Source: Synchiropus splendidus
Lineage: Eukaryota; Chordata; Actinopteri; Syngnathiformes; Callionymidae
Length of the DNA stretch: 64,000 nt
NCBI RefSeq assembly: GCF_027744825.2
Contig: NC_071349.1
Coordinates: 20,640,001 to 20,704,000, forward strand
Reading direction: 5' to 3'
This document shows, piece after piece, positions 16,531 to 40,932 of the stretch (position 1 is the first letter of the stretch; each line of letters starts with the position of its first letter). The notes under the pieces are model-generated. The model saw only the letters and a program-made list of their open reading frames with translations. It was not told where the DNA came from and made no database searches. The translations under genes and the position numbers were made by a program.

Positions 16531-17499
16531 CAGAGCTCCATGCTGGTGCTGAGCCTTCATGTCAGGACTGCGGTTCTGGGAGCAGACCCTCGGAGCCGTG
16601 TGGTGGCTGACCTCTGACCTCTGTGACCCCAGGTTAAGGGGACATGAGTCCTACACATGGCGCCGCAGGAATGTTGTGGCGCAGACACGGGGTCTGGTGC
16701 AGCCGAGCTGTGAACCGGGCCAAGGCTCTGCCTCCTCCACGCACGCACACGCCAGTGTTGGAGGCACGGCTGTGTTTACAGAGCAGGTCCAGACTCTAGT
16801 GACCTCCGGGTCAGGACTCTCCTCTGGTCCACAGCGTCACACTCTGCTCAGAACACAGGTGACTGAAGAGTCAGAGCTTGTTATTCCTTGCCTCTGGATC
16901 CGCCGCCATGTTTTCCTGTGTTTACACTGCACTGCTATTTTAGCGGAGACGAAACCACACGACTTCCTGGAACAAGAGGCAGCGACATCGATAAGCTGAG
17001 AGACAGGAGCGGCCGGCATCGTCGGCGCGGCCACATCTGGATTCTGTCAGGCGAGGAGCCGCGGAAAATCAACAATAAGATCCTGGAGATGGTCCAGACA
17101 TTATGGTGGTTCATCGTCACGCAGCTCCTCCAACCACCTCCAGCTTTCACTGAACATTTGGAAGCGGATCACGTCCCAATCTGCTGGACAGATGTTGAGG
17201 TCCACGCAGGGGAGGGAATCCAAACAAACCTCCATTGTCCGCTCGGTCCTGCTGCTCCTCTGGACCCAACGGTTCAGCAACAAAAGAGTCCGCAGCTCGA
17301 GTTCTTGTCGTGCTTCTGACCACACACAGGACCGCGGGGGCGGCGGCAGCTGGGAGAACAAGCGGGGTCTTGTGGAGCTCGCCGCGCCGGACGCCAGCCA
17401 GCCCGACGGGCCAGGTCGCTGAGCAGCGCCGCGGACAGAGGGAGGGCTCCCGCAGAGGGGCCTCGCTGGCCTTTCATGCTCGCTACGCCCAACCACTCT

Positions 17500-17665
17500 A
17501 GCCTTGTGAGGACCTCTCCTGGCCATCACGACACGTGACTCACCTGAACCAGACTAGAACCCAGTTAGTTTGAGGTTTTAACGCTTGGACTTAAGCTTGA
17601 CCTTGTTAGGACCGACGAAACGGTCCTCAAAAGTAGGTTGGTCCCCACAAGTGTAGCTAGACAAG
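17500..17665. mobile_element. Degenerate fish dispersed repeat, copy D
   Basis: It begins CCTTGTGAGGACCTCTCCTG, continues with TTAGTTTGAGG and ends TTGGTCCCCACAAGTG, matching both ends of the family. It is about as diverged as the other copies. Confidence 0.55.
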
Positions 17666-18294
17666 CGCACACACACAGGCATATTTGCAGTCAAACCGTA
17701 GCAGGGACGCGGGGACCCATCCGCCAAATGGGATCACTGAGGGCCATTTTTGGCCAATAACTCGTTTACAGATGAAAAAACACCACACTTTGTTCAGCAA
17801 TAATCATGAAAGGCTTCAGTCGGACTGTCTGAAACCCAGTGTAGAGGTTGTGAGTGGATTCATTCAGGAGAGTTCTAAAGTGTGAGGAGCCATTCTGAAC
17901 CGGCCCGGAACCTGGCTGCCGAACGGCTGCTTCTCCTCAGGTGGCGCGGCCTCAGTGAGCAGCAACAGGTGTGTTCAGGTTTAGCTCCGCACCAAAGATG
18001 CCGTCACGGCCTCGCGTTGGAACCTCATCAACCAGAGGATCTGATTGTGTTCAGTGGAGAACCAACGTCGCATGGAACACGGAACAACGCGTCAGTGGAA
18101 CTGCGTGATCGCAACATACACAATGGCGACCTCTAGCCGCAGCACGACCGAAGTACACGTGATCTCTGCTGCGTGTCCGCTGAGAGACGGCCGTGGTTCC
18201 TCCGGATTATGACGTCACGCGGGTCACGGCTTCTCTGAGGGCCAAGATGTTCCGCCGTCTCCACGACAACAGACTTCAGCAACTGTGTTAAGAG

Positions 18295-18300
18295 TTTATT
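18295..18300 (-). terminator. tmx1: Poly(A) signal of tmx1
   Basis: AATAAA on the minus strand, about 550 bases past the tmx1 stop codon. It is the first canonical signal in that direction and gives a normal 3' UTR length. Confidence 0.65.
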
Positions 18301-18845
18301 AAAAACAGTCCGGTCCGTCTGCAGAGGAGCGAAGTGAGAAAGAAAAACGGGTCGCCAAGTGACCCAAGTTGAAAATGTGACTGAAGGCTCAGAGTGAGGA
18401 TCACACGAGACGTCGAGGAGGCGACTCACCAGGCTGCAGGGTGAAGGTGGTGGGACAAGCCGGACATGTTTATTCTGTTGCTGGGTAACCACGAGTCTGC
18501 CACCACCTCCGTCTGGGTTTCGCTCCTTCAGCGCCCCAGACTCATGAGAGCAGCATCCACAGCCGTCACTGAGCAGCCAGCCACATGGAGCCGGGCGGAG
18601 CTCAGAGGACACGATGCATAGTCAGGACAGAAGAAAGCAAAACTCCAGCTCGACTGCACTGCCAACACCAGCCTGGCCGTTGCTCGGAAGTCTTTCACCA
18701 GGTGGCGCCAAAAACAGGAGGGGGGGTGAAGAGGCGGGTGTCATGAGGGGGTGAGGGATCGCTCGCTCCCTGCACTGCAGCCAACGGCGAGGCCCCTCCC
18801 ACCCCGCTGACCCCAGGGTTCTACGACGTCCAGGCGACTGGTGCC

Positions 18846-20783
18846 TCAAGCGTCTTCCTCGTCGTCGTCGTCATCATCATCAACCGCACCACGGCTGGCC
18901 ACCATCCGCTTCCTCAAGGAGTCGTCCAGGAACCTTTTGGGTTCAGGGCGACCCTCGGGTGACCCCCTCCTTCTCCTCCAGACATCATCCTGATCCTCGT
19001 CTTCCTCGTCCTCCTCATCGTCGTCCTCCTCGCCGTCGGCCTCGTCCTCCTGCTCCTGGATCAGCCTGGCTTGCTCCAGCGTCTGCTGCTTCTCTGTCGG
19101 GCCAGAACAGAAGCAGTTGTGAGGGACAGCAGGACGGAGGAGCAGCGAGGAGGACGCGGCTCACTCTGGTGGCGGTGGTCCGAGGAGAAGCGGCGCGACG
19201 GGAACACGAAGTCGGCAACAAACACCAGGAGCTGGCAGAAGCAAAAACGTTTCAGCACAACAAGACACGGCGGGAGAGATGCGCGCGGCGCTCACCAGGC
19301 CCAGGGCCAGTCCGGAGAAGAGCGTGACCAGGCCGAAGATGACGTAGGAGCCCCAGTTGGGGATCCCCAGCTGCTCCGTCATGTAGCTGTGGCAGCGCTG
19401 GACACAGCACCGGGCCAATGTCAACACTGGAGTCCGGGGTACTTCACTCTTCAAGCGCAACATCAATCATCTGTGACAGCCAACGCCTGGCCCGAGGGCC
19501 GCAGCCCAGCGTCCCTCTTCCATCATGGGGCCACGTCACACACCCACACTCGCTCTGGCTCCTCATCATTCAGTGACGCTCAACAGAGGCCAAACCTCAA
19601 CAAGGTCCTCACAGCTCTGACTCAGACGGTTGCTACGTACCCGGATGAACATGGAGAGCTTGAAGAGCGCAGACATGGCATTCATCCTACAGAGAGAGAG
19701 AGAGAGAGAGCTTGGATGGACATGAGAGAAGGCCAGCTGCCAGGCTGAGCCTGGGAGGGCGGCAACACATCATCGCCGATATCGACCACAGAAGCCGCAC
19801 GTACAGAAAAGACGACGGGCCGAACCAGGAGGAAACCGGCTGCACTCCCATCCACTTCTGCTCGTCGACGAACGACAGGAAGTCCTCCTTGGTGCGAGCT
19901 CCTTGGTACTTGCGGAAGACGCCATCTTTACAGCTGAAACACAGACGACCGCTGAAACACTCTCAGCCTCGGTGGTGGCAGACTTCACAAACTGGTGCGA
20001 TCGCTGCACCGAACACAGGAAGCCAAAGAGGATGTGGCACCTACTTACTGATAAATGGTGGGAAGGGACGTGATGATGAATCGCCCGCTCAGCCCTGCAC
20101 AGACATCAGGAGGGTTCAGTTGCACACGGAAACACTGCGCAGCCGTCTTGGTCAGGGACCGGCTGAGGGACGGGCCCCAACAAGACCACACACACACGTC
20201 GTGCGAGACACGCACAAGAGCAGCGTCATGGCCGACTACTCTGCTCCAGCTCTGATCGCTGCCCTTCCCCGCTGCTCTTGCACGGACTTGGAACCCGACT
20301 CGCGTGAGGGCCTACCAGGTTGCTCCGTCACGTCCACCTTGGCGATGTTGACCCCCATGTCGTCGCCCCAGTCCGCAAACTCCTTCCACACCGACTGCAG
20401 CTGCTGGCACGCGGGGCACCACGGAGCGTAGCTGCGAGAGGACAAGCAGTCAGAAACAAACAGAGGACGCAGCCGCTGAAGTGGCGAGGGCGCCGCCGAG
20501 GTGCCCAGCTCATAAAGAGGAGTCGGCTGAACAGCGAACGGCGACATTTACGGAGAGAAAGCGATGCTCAATCGTGTTGTCAGTTAGCCGACATGCTAAC
20601 TAGCATGGAGACTTACAACTCGATCATCCACTCTCCGGTCAGGATCTCCTCCCAGTTGCCGTCAGTCACTTCTTTCAGACTGTCCCGCTTAGCGAAGACT
20701 CCCGGCGGCGTGAAACCCAAGATTAGAACGAGGCACAGGCACCAGGAGAGGAGCCTGGGCGTCTGCTGGAGCGGACACAACAT
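18846..20783 (-). CDS. tmx1: Thioredoxin-related transmembrane protein 1
   Basis: TMX1 is an ER-membrane protein disulfide isomerase acting on membrane-bound substrates. Eight coding exons, 5' to 3': 20783-20617, 20431-20316, 20094-20049, 19933-19805, 19686-19641, 19397-19296, 19231-19165, 19093-18846, giving 306 aa (human about 280). A signal peptide (LLSWCLCLVLILGFTPPGVF) is followed by a thioredoxin domain with the active site CPAC at residues 61-64 (YAPWCPACQ). The conserved RFIITSLPTIY and a single membrane span follow at about 184-210. The cytosolic tail is very acidic and ends DDDDDDDEEDA. Oddity: the residues after the membrane span read ADFVFPSRR, where human has ADCLCPSKR, so both juxtamembrane cysteines are replaced by Phe. 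The start was chosen because the signal peptide begins there; an in-frame upstream ATG exists at 20855. Confidence 0.96.
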
Positions 20784-21420
20784 CCCTGCCGACGGTGTCA
20801 GTACGCGATGCTGCTTCTTCTTCTTCTTCTCTTCCTCCTCCTCCTCGCGTTGCATTTGACTGGCGCTCGGCACCGAGCTCGAAGGCGCGCTACCGCCACC
20901 TGCTGGATTGGGGTGTGAAGAAATGGTGGCTCGGCTTTCCGGTTCGAGCCATCGCTGGTTTTCATGGTCATCACAGGAGAATGTTGCCCTTCTCTCTGTG
21001 AAGAATGTGCGGGACTTTGAGGAGAAACCTGGGAAAGAACCAGGAAATGTTGGCGACGCTGATGCTGCAGGTCGCGTCTTGTTGATGAACCTCGCGAAAC
21101 CAGACGCACTTTTCGTCGTTTGGACGTCTGGAGCAGCTCTGTGGAGCGGGCCTCGCGCGCGACCTGCTGCCGCCGGCTCCCACCCAGGTGTCGGCACCTC
21201 TTTATTTCCTCGTGTTTCTGACAAAGCACTGAAGCACTAAAAAGCATGTGAATTCATATCTGACGTTTCGCAGGTGTTCCGTCTCCCAGATTCATGTCCG
21301 CCGCTCGGCTCCGATGTGACGTCAGCCGGCTCCGCACCGCCAGTACTAACAAGTCCGGCCAATGAGGATGCGGCCTTTTAAAGCGCCCAAACTGCGGCGA
21401 GAGGTTGCCATGGCAACAGC
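20784..21420. promoter_or_regulatory. tmx1 5' flank with CTCF-, CRE-, CCAAT- and X-box-like motifs
   Basis: GC-rich DNA upstream of tmx1. It holds a perfect match to the CTCF core in reverse orientation (ACCGCCACCTGCTGG, 20892-20906), a full CRE TGACGTCA (21317-21324), a CCAAT box (21359-21363) and a perfect palindromic RFX X-box GTTGCCATGGCAAC (21404-21417). The CRE/CCAAT/X-box trio lies within 100 bp, about 550-620 bp upstream of the tmx1 ATG. It could be a second promoter facing trim9 or part of the tmx1 promoter. Motif calls only. Confidence 0.45.
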
Positions 21421-21424
21421 CAGC

Positions 21425-24400
21425 CTGGAGCCATCCGTTTACAGCAAAGACCCACGAGGAAGAAGCTTGCCTCAGCAGCAGCGGGTTCGTCCTCGTGCCA
21501 GCTGCGTTTTCACCAAATCAGAGCTCCTACTGTGTACATCATCTCCTACAGTGGTCCCATCATCCGTCCCTGGGCTCCACCTCTCACCGCCAACATCGGC
21601 AGGCCAACCTGAGGGTCAAGGTGTTGACGCCCCCCTCCCCTCACGAGGACAGTCCTGAGTCGCGTGACCTCGTGCCCTCGGCCGCGGCCCTCAGCTGAGG
21701 CCAAGCGGGCTGCGGCTTGTCTGCAGGTGCGGCTGAAGTTGCCAGCAGCTGGGACTGTGGTCACGGGAGGCACAGTCACCTGAGCTCAGGTGCATCACCT
21801 CACAATCTGCGCTCGTGGGTTGAGAGAGGGCGCCGGGCAGAGGCTCTCGCTGAGTCTGTGGAGCCCCCGGGGTCAGCAGCCCGTGCCGCATCACCCCAGC
21901 CACCACCATGGTCCGGAACTCCACTCACACACGTGCAGGCCGAGCAAGCACACAGCCGCCCACCTGCGCTGCCAGGACGAGGAGAACGGAACCCACAACA
22001 CAGCGATGACGTCTGGCTTCAGCGCCACAGAAATAGCAAGAGTCCAAGTTCAGTCTCAGCATCAGACGGATGAGTCAGTGGCAGATCTGGTGGACTCTGA
22101 AGAGGAGGGAGGCCTGTCGGAAGCTGTGGGCGGACGGGACGTGCGAGCGGCTCAGGAAGGAGCCTCGCTCGGGGACGGGCCTACGCCAACGGCCCGCAGA
22201 GGAGCGTCAGGCAGGGTCTCCACCTGGTCAGGCCGCAGCAGACGTGAGCGGTGGAACCTGCTGACGGTTGTTCCTCCCCACAACCAGGAACCTGCAGGGG
22301 ATCCTTCAGTACTGTTGCTCCATGGAGCTGAGGATCAGAGGAGAAGCCTGACGTCCTTTTGCTGCTGATCCATGGATCTATTCTTAGGTGACAGCCGACC
22401 CACTGTCGGTGTGTATCTGGCCTGATTCCGCCTCCTATTTTCGGCTCCTCTTGTCTTCAGTTGCCCTGCAGTTGTGTGGCTGCTGGGCTGCTTGGTGCGG
22501 ATGATCCAAACTGTGATGTTGTCTGACTCCCACTGGCTCCTTTCAGCTGCTCCGAATGACGGTCACAAACCACGGACCAGGATCTCGGGTACAGGGCTGG
22601 CGGCCATTATTGTAGTCCTTTCTATCTCGAGCATTTTGTAAATGTAACTTACAAGTTAAAAACACAAGTATTGTAGCCTTTATTTTGCTGAACAGCGACG
22701 GTGAGTGTGTGACAGAGAGGATAGACAGACCTCTGCAGTCGCCACTGACGTCCTTTGTGGCCCGTCACTGCACCCCAGGGGGCGCCAGTGATTGTCAAAG
22801 CTTCAGGCAGGTTTCTCTGCAGATGTGAGGAAAGGCCTGGAATCTTCTCACCAGAATCAACGCCGGCGCCGTCACATCGTCCCACCCCCTGCTCCACTTC
22901 TCGCACCTGTTCTGTTGCTCCTCGGGCCGGTGACAAAGGCAGCGGTAACCGGACCCCGGTGGGCGGGTCCCTCCTGGACGCCCTGTTGTTGCAGTGGCAT
23001 GACACAGAGAATGGCTGCACATCACACACCACACAACTCTCCATTTTCTGGAGACTTCTGGGTTGACTGGCAGATTCTGGTTGCCATAGAGACAGCGAGG
23101 CGCAATCGATGAAGTTCTGCTTGACCCATCTCACTGGTGAGGTCGGGCCCTGCGGGACCCCGGGCAGCTCCTGCTGACTCAGCGCTCTGCTCTCCCTTCT
23201 GTTGAACCGCAGTGGAACCATGTGAGTCCCCGCAGCAGCAGAGCAACGTCACCAACCCACTTACAGCCAGAAAACCATGATGCTATTAACTGTGGCCCAG
23301 ATTCCCTCCAGAGGTCGGACGTCTTGCCGGGGCGAGCGGCAGCACGTGCGCGCCTCTCTGCTCACGTGTCTCTTCAGCTGCATCTCTTCATCTCTGGCGC
23401 TCTGACACCCTCTCTCACACCTGCAGCGCCAGAGGTCAGAGGTCAGCTGAGGCACGGCTTGTGGCCGAGAGAGTTCATCTCTGCATCAGTGGTGAGGGTC
23501 CGGATGCCACAGATGGTGAGGAGCAGAGGGGCGGTGAGACAAGGTGACTCACCTGGATCCAGAGGGTCACATCACAGCTCCAGTTCACCTCAACGCTGTG
23601 CGTGTGTGAGGTCACCAGCTGGTTCTGTGTGTGGAAGACAGTCGGCAGAGCTTGACTTTGCAGCTCAGCTCTCAGGTCAGAGTAAGTGTATTCAGCCTTC
23701 TGTCTGTCTTTGCACTAACCCCCACCTGCCTTCAGGCTTTGAGTGTGTCTGCTGTGACAGGCTGGCAGCATCCTCGCTGGGTTCCCTTCAGCTGGACCGG
23801 ATCTCCGGCAGCTGGTGACGGCAGTGATCACAGTCTGCTGCAGTGACACAGTTCCCCGCTGCAGCAGGAGGTGCCGAAGGGTTCGGGTGGGCCATGACCC
23901 TGACCAACTCTGGGGGGTCAGCGAGGTCACGTCACGCTTTCATGAGGGTCTGCCAAACTCAAGACCACAGCAGTTGTGTTTACCTTGTTGAAGACTCCAG
24001 CAGAGGTGTTTCAAAACATCCAACACCAGCTCGAAATTCCTTCCCACTCCAGAACCCAAGCCGTCCTCCTGCCGGCTCCCGTGTCGGAACCATGTCCAAC
24101 ATGCAGGTGTGTGAGACCCTCACCTGGATCCACTAGCACTGCGTGTGCAGACGTCCCTCCTCAGATTGGTGCTTCTCACTTGGAGGAAAGGTGGAGAGCT
24201 CCGTGGTCCGGGAGAGCCTCCGAGTAGAGGCGAGTCGTGAGCTCAGCCTTCAGCTCCAGTGTGAGGCCTGGCAGAAGCGTGTGAAGGAAGCATGAAACAA
24301 GTCTCAGTTCCACCCTCAATGGTTGGAGTGGAGCCCTCACCTGCTGCTCTTGCTTCGACGCGGCCTCAGTTCAGAGCAGGAAGTCCACCTCCACATGGAG

Positions 24401-25130
24401 GCAGCCCAGACCTGAAGCTTAGGCCCAGAACAAAGTCATCACGAGGCGCGCCAGCAAGCCTGTGTCCAAAAATAGCTGCCGTGGACTCACTCACAGTTGG
24501 TGAGGCTCAGCGCCGCGTTAGCTCGGGATCCACTCAGTGTTTGTGCGGATAAACTCTGCAGTTGCTGTTTATTTTCCGAGAACTTTTCAAAAGTGCCTTC
24601 CACGAGAGACGAGAGCCTCCTCACTACCGAGGTCACGACCCCCTCAGTTCTTTGCCCACGTGATCCCTGTCAGAGAAACATTGCCCCAGCAGAGTGGCCT
24701 GGCGCCGCCCGTGTGAGCATGAGGACCGACGATCCCGTTCAGTGAGATGGTCCCGTTTCATTCCAGCGAGCGGCAGCCCTGTTGCCACGGACGCGTCCCA
24801 GCCCTCAGCGGCCTCAGGGAGCCACGAGGAGCGTCCTCTGCCGCTTCATCTTCTCACACCCGAGTCGCGGGCCTCCCCGGAGAGGCTGCTCCCGTCTGCG
24901 ACTGTTGCAGTGCAGTACGGACTCCGGCCGGCGTGTGAGGGAAGAGCGTCGGCCACGCACGGCCTTTCGGCGGCACTACTCACGGTTCCACCTCCTTTGA
25001 CTCGCTTCTCACAAGAATTAAAGTCAACCGTGATGCACAACATCAAACTAGTCCCCTCCGCTGCGGCTCGCGGCCTGGATCTCTCGCTTAAGTTCACAAA
25101 CAATAGCTGGTCTCCTCCGCCATAAGCTCA
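21425..25130. other. Gap between tmx1 and trim9, no gene recognised
   Basis: About 3.7 kb separates the two head-to-head genes. Open frames are short and overlapping with no recognisable domains. A CTCF-like motif in forward orientation lies at 22772-22786 (13 of 15 consensus positions). Confidence 0.55.
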
Positions 25131-25134
25131 TTAG

Positions 25135-32795
<7,661 letters not shown>

Positions 32796-33335
32796 AGACT
32801 CGCCACCGCTTCCATCATGGGAGACGTGAGCCTGTGGCCCGCGAGCCAGAAGCTGGATCACACCGTCGTCTGCCATGTCAGAAGCCATGCTGAGGGCCGG
32901 AGCTCAGACCCGCCCTCTGCTGCCCCCAGTGGTCAGTGAGCTCCTCTCCGTTTTCTCCCGTGTTGTGTGAAGCCAGGAGTGTGCCTCAGTGGGAGGGGGG
33001 AGGGGGGTGTTGTTTGAATGTTTTGATGGTGGACCGGTTGGCGAGGTCAGGCAGGGGTCAACACTCCCTGTAGAAGATACAGAATATAGAAAGAAGGTTG
33101 TGATGGTGGGAGACCTCTGGCTGACTGGAGCAGCCCGTGCTGCCCGCCCCATCATGCACTGCAGAAGCCCACCGCTGACAGAAACGTAAAAGTTTAATGC
33201 CAACCACCGTGTGACCTCTGACCTGAGTCCTGATCAGCATCGGAGGGAAGTCGGAGAACGTTGGCTTTGAACGACAACAAGCACATTCCTCTGCCATCAA
33301 GGCCATAACTGAAGCAGGGTGACGGAGGGCTGCCA

Positions 33336-33355
33336 GCGCGCGCGCGCGTGCGTGC

Positions 33356-33392
<37 letters not shown>

Positions 33393-33397
33393 CGTGC
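33336..33397. repeat. 62-bp alternating purine-pyrimidine tract (GC)n(GT)n(GC/GT)n
   Basis: Purine and pyrimidine alternate strictly throughout: GCGC, then GTGC, then GT repeats, then GTGC. This is the classical composition for left-handed Z-DNA. It lies in the presumed trim9 3' UTR. Confidence 0.9.
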
Positions 33398-34571
33398 CAG
33401 ACAACAGCAATAGTTTTGGCTTCCTGCAGCCAATGTTTTATGATGTGTTTCTGCTTTCATTAGTGGCTTTGCTCCTGTGACCGCGTCCACAGAGAGACTT
33501 TATAGACGCGCAGCTGTACATGAGCGAGACAGACGCTGCAGTGGCAGCCGTGTCCTGCCGGTGGCGCTCATGCCTAGTTTAGAGAAGACGCCGCTGTGAA
33601 TAGCCCAGCCAGTTATTGGTGTTTTTAGAGTTCTGTTTATCCACTTGGTGTAATTATGAGGGAATATTGTTGGTGGTGTTCTCACTGCGTCAGGAAATGT
33701 ATTTTTATGAGGACTGGATTTGTTGTGCCCAAGTGAAGTGAGAGTGTTCTGTGAGGAGGAGCCATTTTTCATTCACTCTGTGCATTACTGCTCTGAGGGA
33801 GTCCACACCAGGTGCTATCATGACCCCTGACCCCCGACCCCGGGACTCCTGCTGCTGCCTGGGCTCAGCCTGGCGGTGCCACTGATGACCCTGGCTGGAG
33901 CTCCAGGATCAGGGGCGGCGGCGACTCGTCTCAGACTGGAAATCAGTAGGAGAGGTCACTGAAGAAAAGAGGGTCAGTGAAGGTCAGGACACGTCATGTG
34001 ACTTCCTGCCTGTGTGGCAGCGTCGCTGCGCCAGTTAAACAGGGGTCCTCACACTAGTGACAGGCTTAGTGATGGACGAGTGTCTTGGTTCTGAAGCAGC
34101 CAAACACTCGGGACACCGCGACCCTGCTGACCTTTGATACCCAAGAAGAAGCGCTGCAAGCTCACTCAGAAAGGCCTTTCGCGCCTCTATATCCCAGCTG
34201 CGCTGGAACAAGTTTACTTTTGGAAGCACAAGTCATTTGTGGCGTGTGGGCGGAGCAGGGCGTGTGGGCCAGCACCTCAGCAGCGCGCGATTGTAAACAA
34301 CCAAATCACTTAGCTCATGCTCGACCAGTCCGAGTCACACGACTCGATGAGCCGCTTGTCGCTGGGCGACACGCAGGTTTGGTTTCCTTTGTACAGGTGT
34401 GTGTTTGTGTGAGAGAGAAGGCAACTCTAACCTTATTTGAACCGTGTTGGACACCAACGGCCTCTTATTGACTCTTACACTTGAGTCACCAACCTAAATG
34501 ATCTGCTATTTTAAATATGTCTCTCATTTTCCTGTGACATGAGCCGCTGTGATTCCTGTGTGTGACAACTC

Positions 34572-34577
34572 AATAAA
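34572..34577 (+). terminator. trim9: Candidate poly(A) signal of trim9
   Basis: AATAAA (context CTCAATAAACGCC), 1.78 kb after the stop and about 630 bp before the pygl start codon. No earlier canonical signal was seen. Confidence 0.5.
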
Positions 34578-34599
34578 CGCCTGGAAAGACACCACGTGT

Positions 34600-35202
34600 T
34601 CCCCGCAGACCGCTCTGTTCTCTGAGGCGACAGTGGAGTTGCTCACCAGACGCTGCTGCGCGCACCGGTCTGACGCCGCGAGCAGCAGCAAACCTGCTGC
34701 GTTTAGCCCGACGAAACGCCGTGAAACTTCACCAAGGCCTCGCGAGAACCACGTCAAACCCACTTCCGTCTTTGGCTTCGACTCCACCGGAGAGCGGCGC
34801 GGGAGCGGGACGCGCCTTCGGGTTGGAAGGCGCAGTGACAGCGACACGTGTTTGTGCTACAAGCTCAATGTGTGAAACGTTGATTCCAATCTCCGGTCCG
34901 TGAAGCACCAACCAGCCGGCCAACTTCCCGAAAACACAAGCCTCTCCCGCTAGTCGGTTAGCTCCGACGTCCTCCTCCAACTCGCTCCATCAGAGGAGAC
35001 AACGAACCCCGGCGAGCGCTCGCACCCTCGCGGGCGTGACCTCGGACCCTCGGTCCAGCGGGTGCGTGGGCTGTCCCACGCAAACAAGCCCCCGCCAATG
35101 GGGGCCGCCCGCCACAGGAGGAGGAGGCGGAGGCGGCGCGCCGCGCACGACTCGCCTTCCTGGCTCCACTCGGACTCAGTTGTAGCCACCTACCTGGCGA
35201 AG
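34600..35202 (+). promoter_or_regulatory. pygl: pygl promoter / CpG-rich 5' region
   Basis: A CpG-dense segment directly upstream of the pygl ATG, with a CCAAT box at 35095-35099 about 105 bp upstream. The transcription start is not determinable from sequence. Confidence 0.5.
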
Positions 35203-40681
<5,479 letters not shown>

Positions 40682-40771
40682 GGACCAGCCTCGGACAACT
40701 GCTCCCCGCTCCATTCCTCTGTGTGTGAGCACTGCCTGCCGCCGCTTCACAAGCGCTTCTGTATCGTGCTG

Positions 40772-40777
40772 AATAAA
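40772..40777 (+). terminator. pygl: Poly(A) signal of pygl
   Basis: AATAAA (GCTGAATAAACGC), 91 bases after the stop, giving a very short 3' UTR. Confidence 0.8.
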
Positions 40778-40877
40778 CGCTCACCAGCCGCTTCAACAGA
40801 GTCTGTCGACTGCTGCAGTGCATCATGGGAGTGGGGTGGGAGCCGAGAAAAACCAGTCGCGGGGGGTGAGGAGGGCT

Positions 40878-40883
40878 TTTATT
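40878..40883 (-). terminator. abhd12b: Poly(A) signal of abhd12b
   Basis: AATAAA on the minus strand, 50 bases beyond the abhd12b stop. It is about 100 bp from the opposing pygl signal, so the two transcripts end almost back to back. Confidence 0.75.
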
Positions 40884-40932
40884 CAGCAGAACCAGCAGGG
40901 ATCGTGACTGTGGTGAGGCTCGGGTGGATGGT

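Larger units (their letters stand above)
32796..34590 (+). other. trim9: trim9 3' UTR (probable), about 1.8 kb
   Basis: No coding exon follows the trim9 stop. The first canonical AATAAA on this strand is at 34572-34577, which would give a long 3' UTR typical of a neuronal gene. The region holds the alternating purine-pyrimidine tract at 33336-33397 and an AT-richer stretch around 33610-33730. Part of this interval could be intergenic. Confidence 0.5.

Noticed and set aside
20936..20950. GGTTCGAGCC as a tRNA B box
   Set aside because: No A box or cloverleaf could be formed around it; likewise GGTTCGAGTT at 9981.
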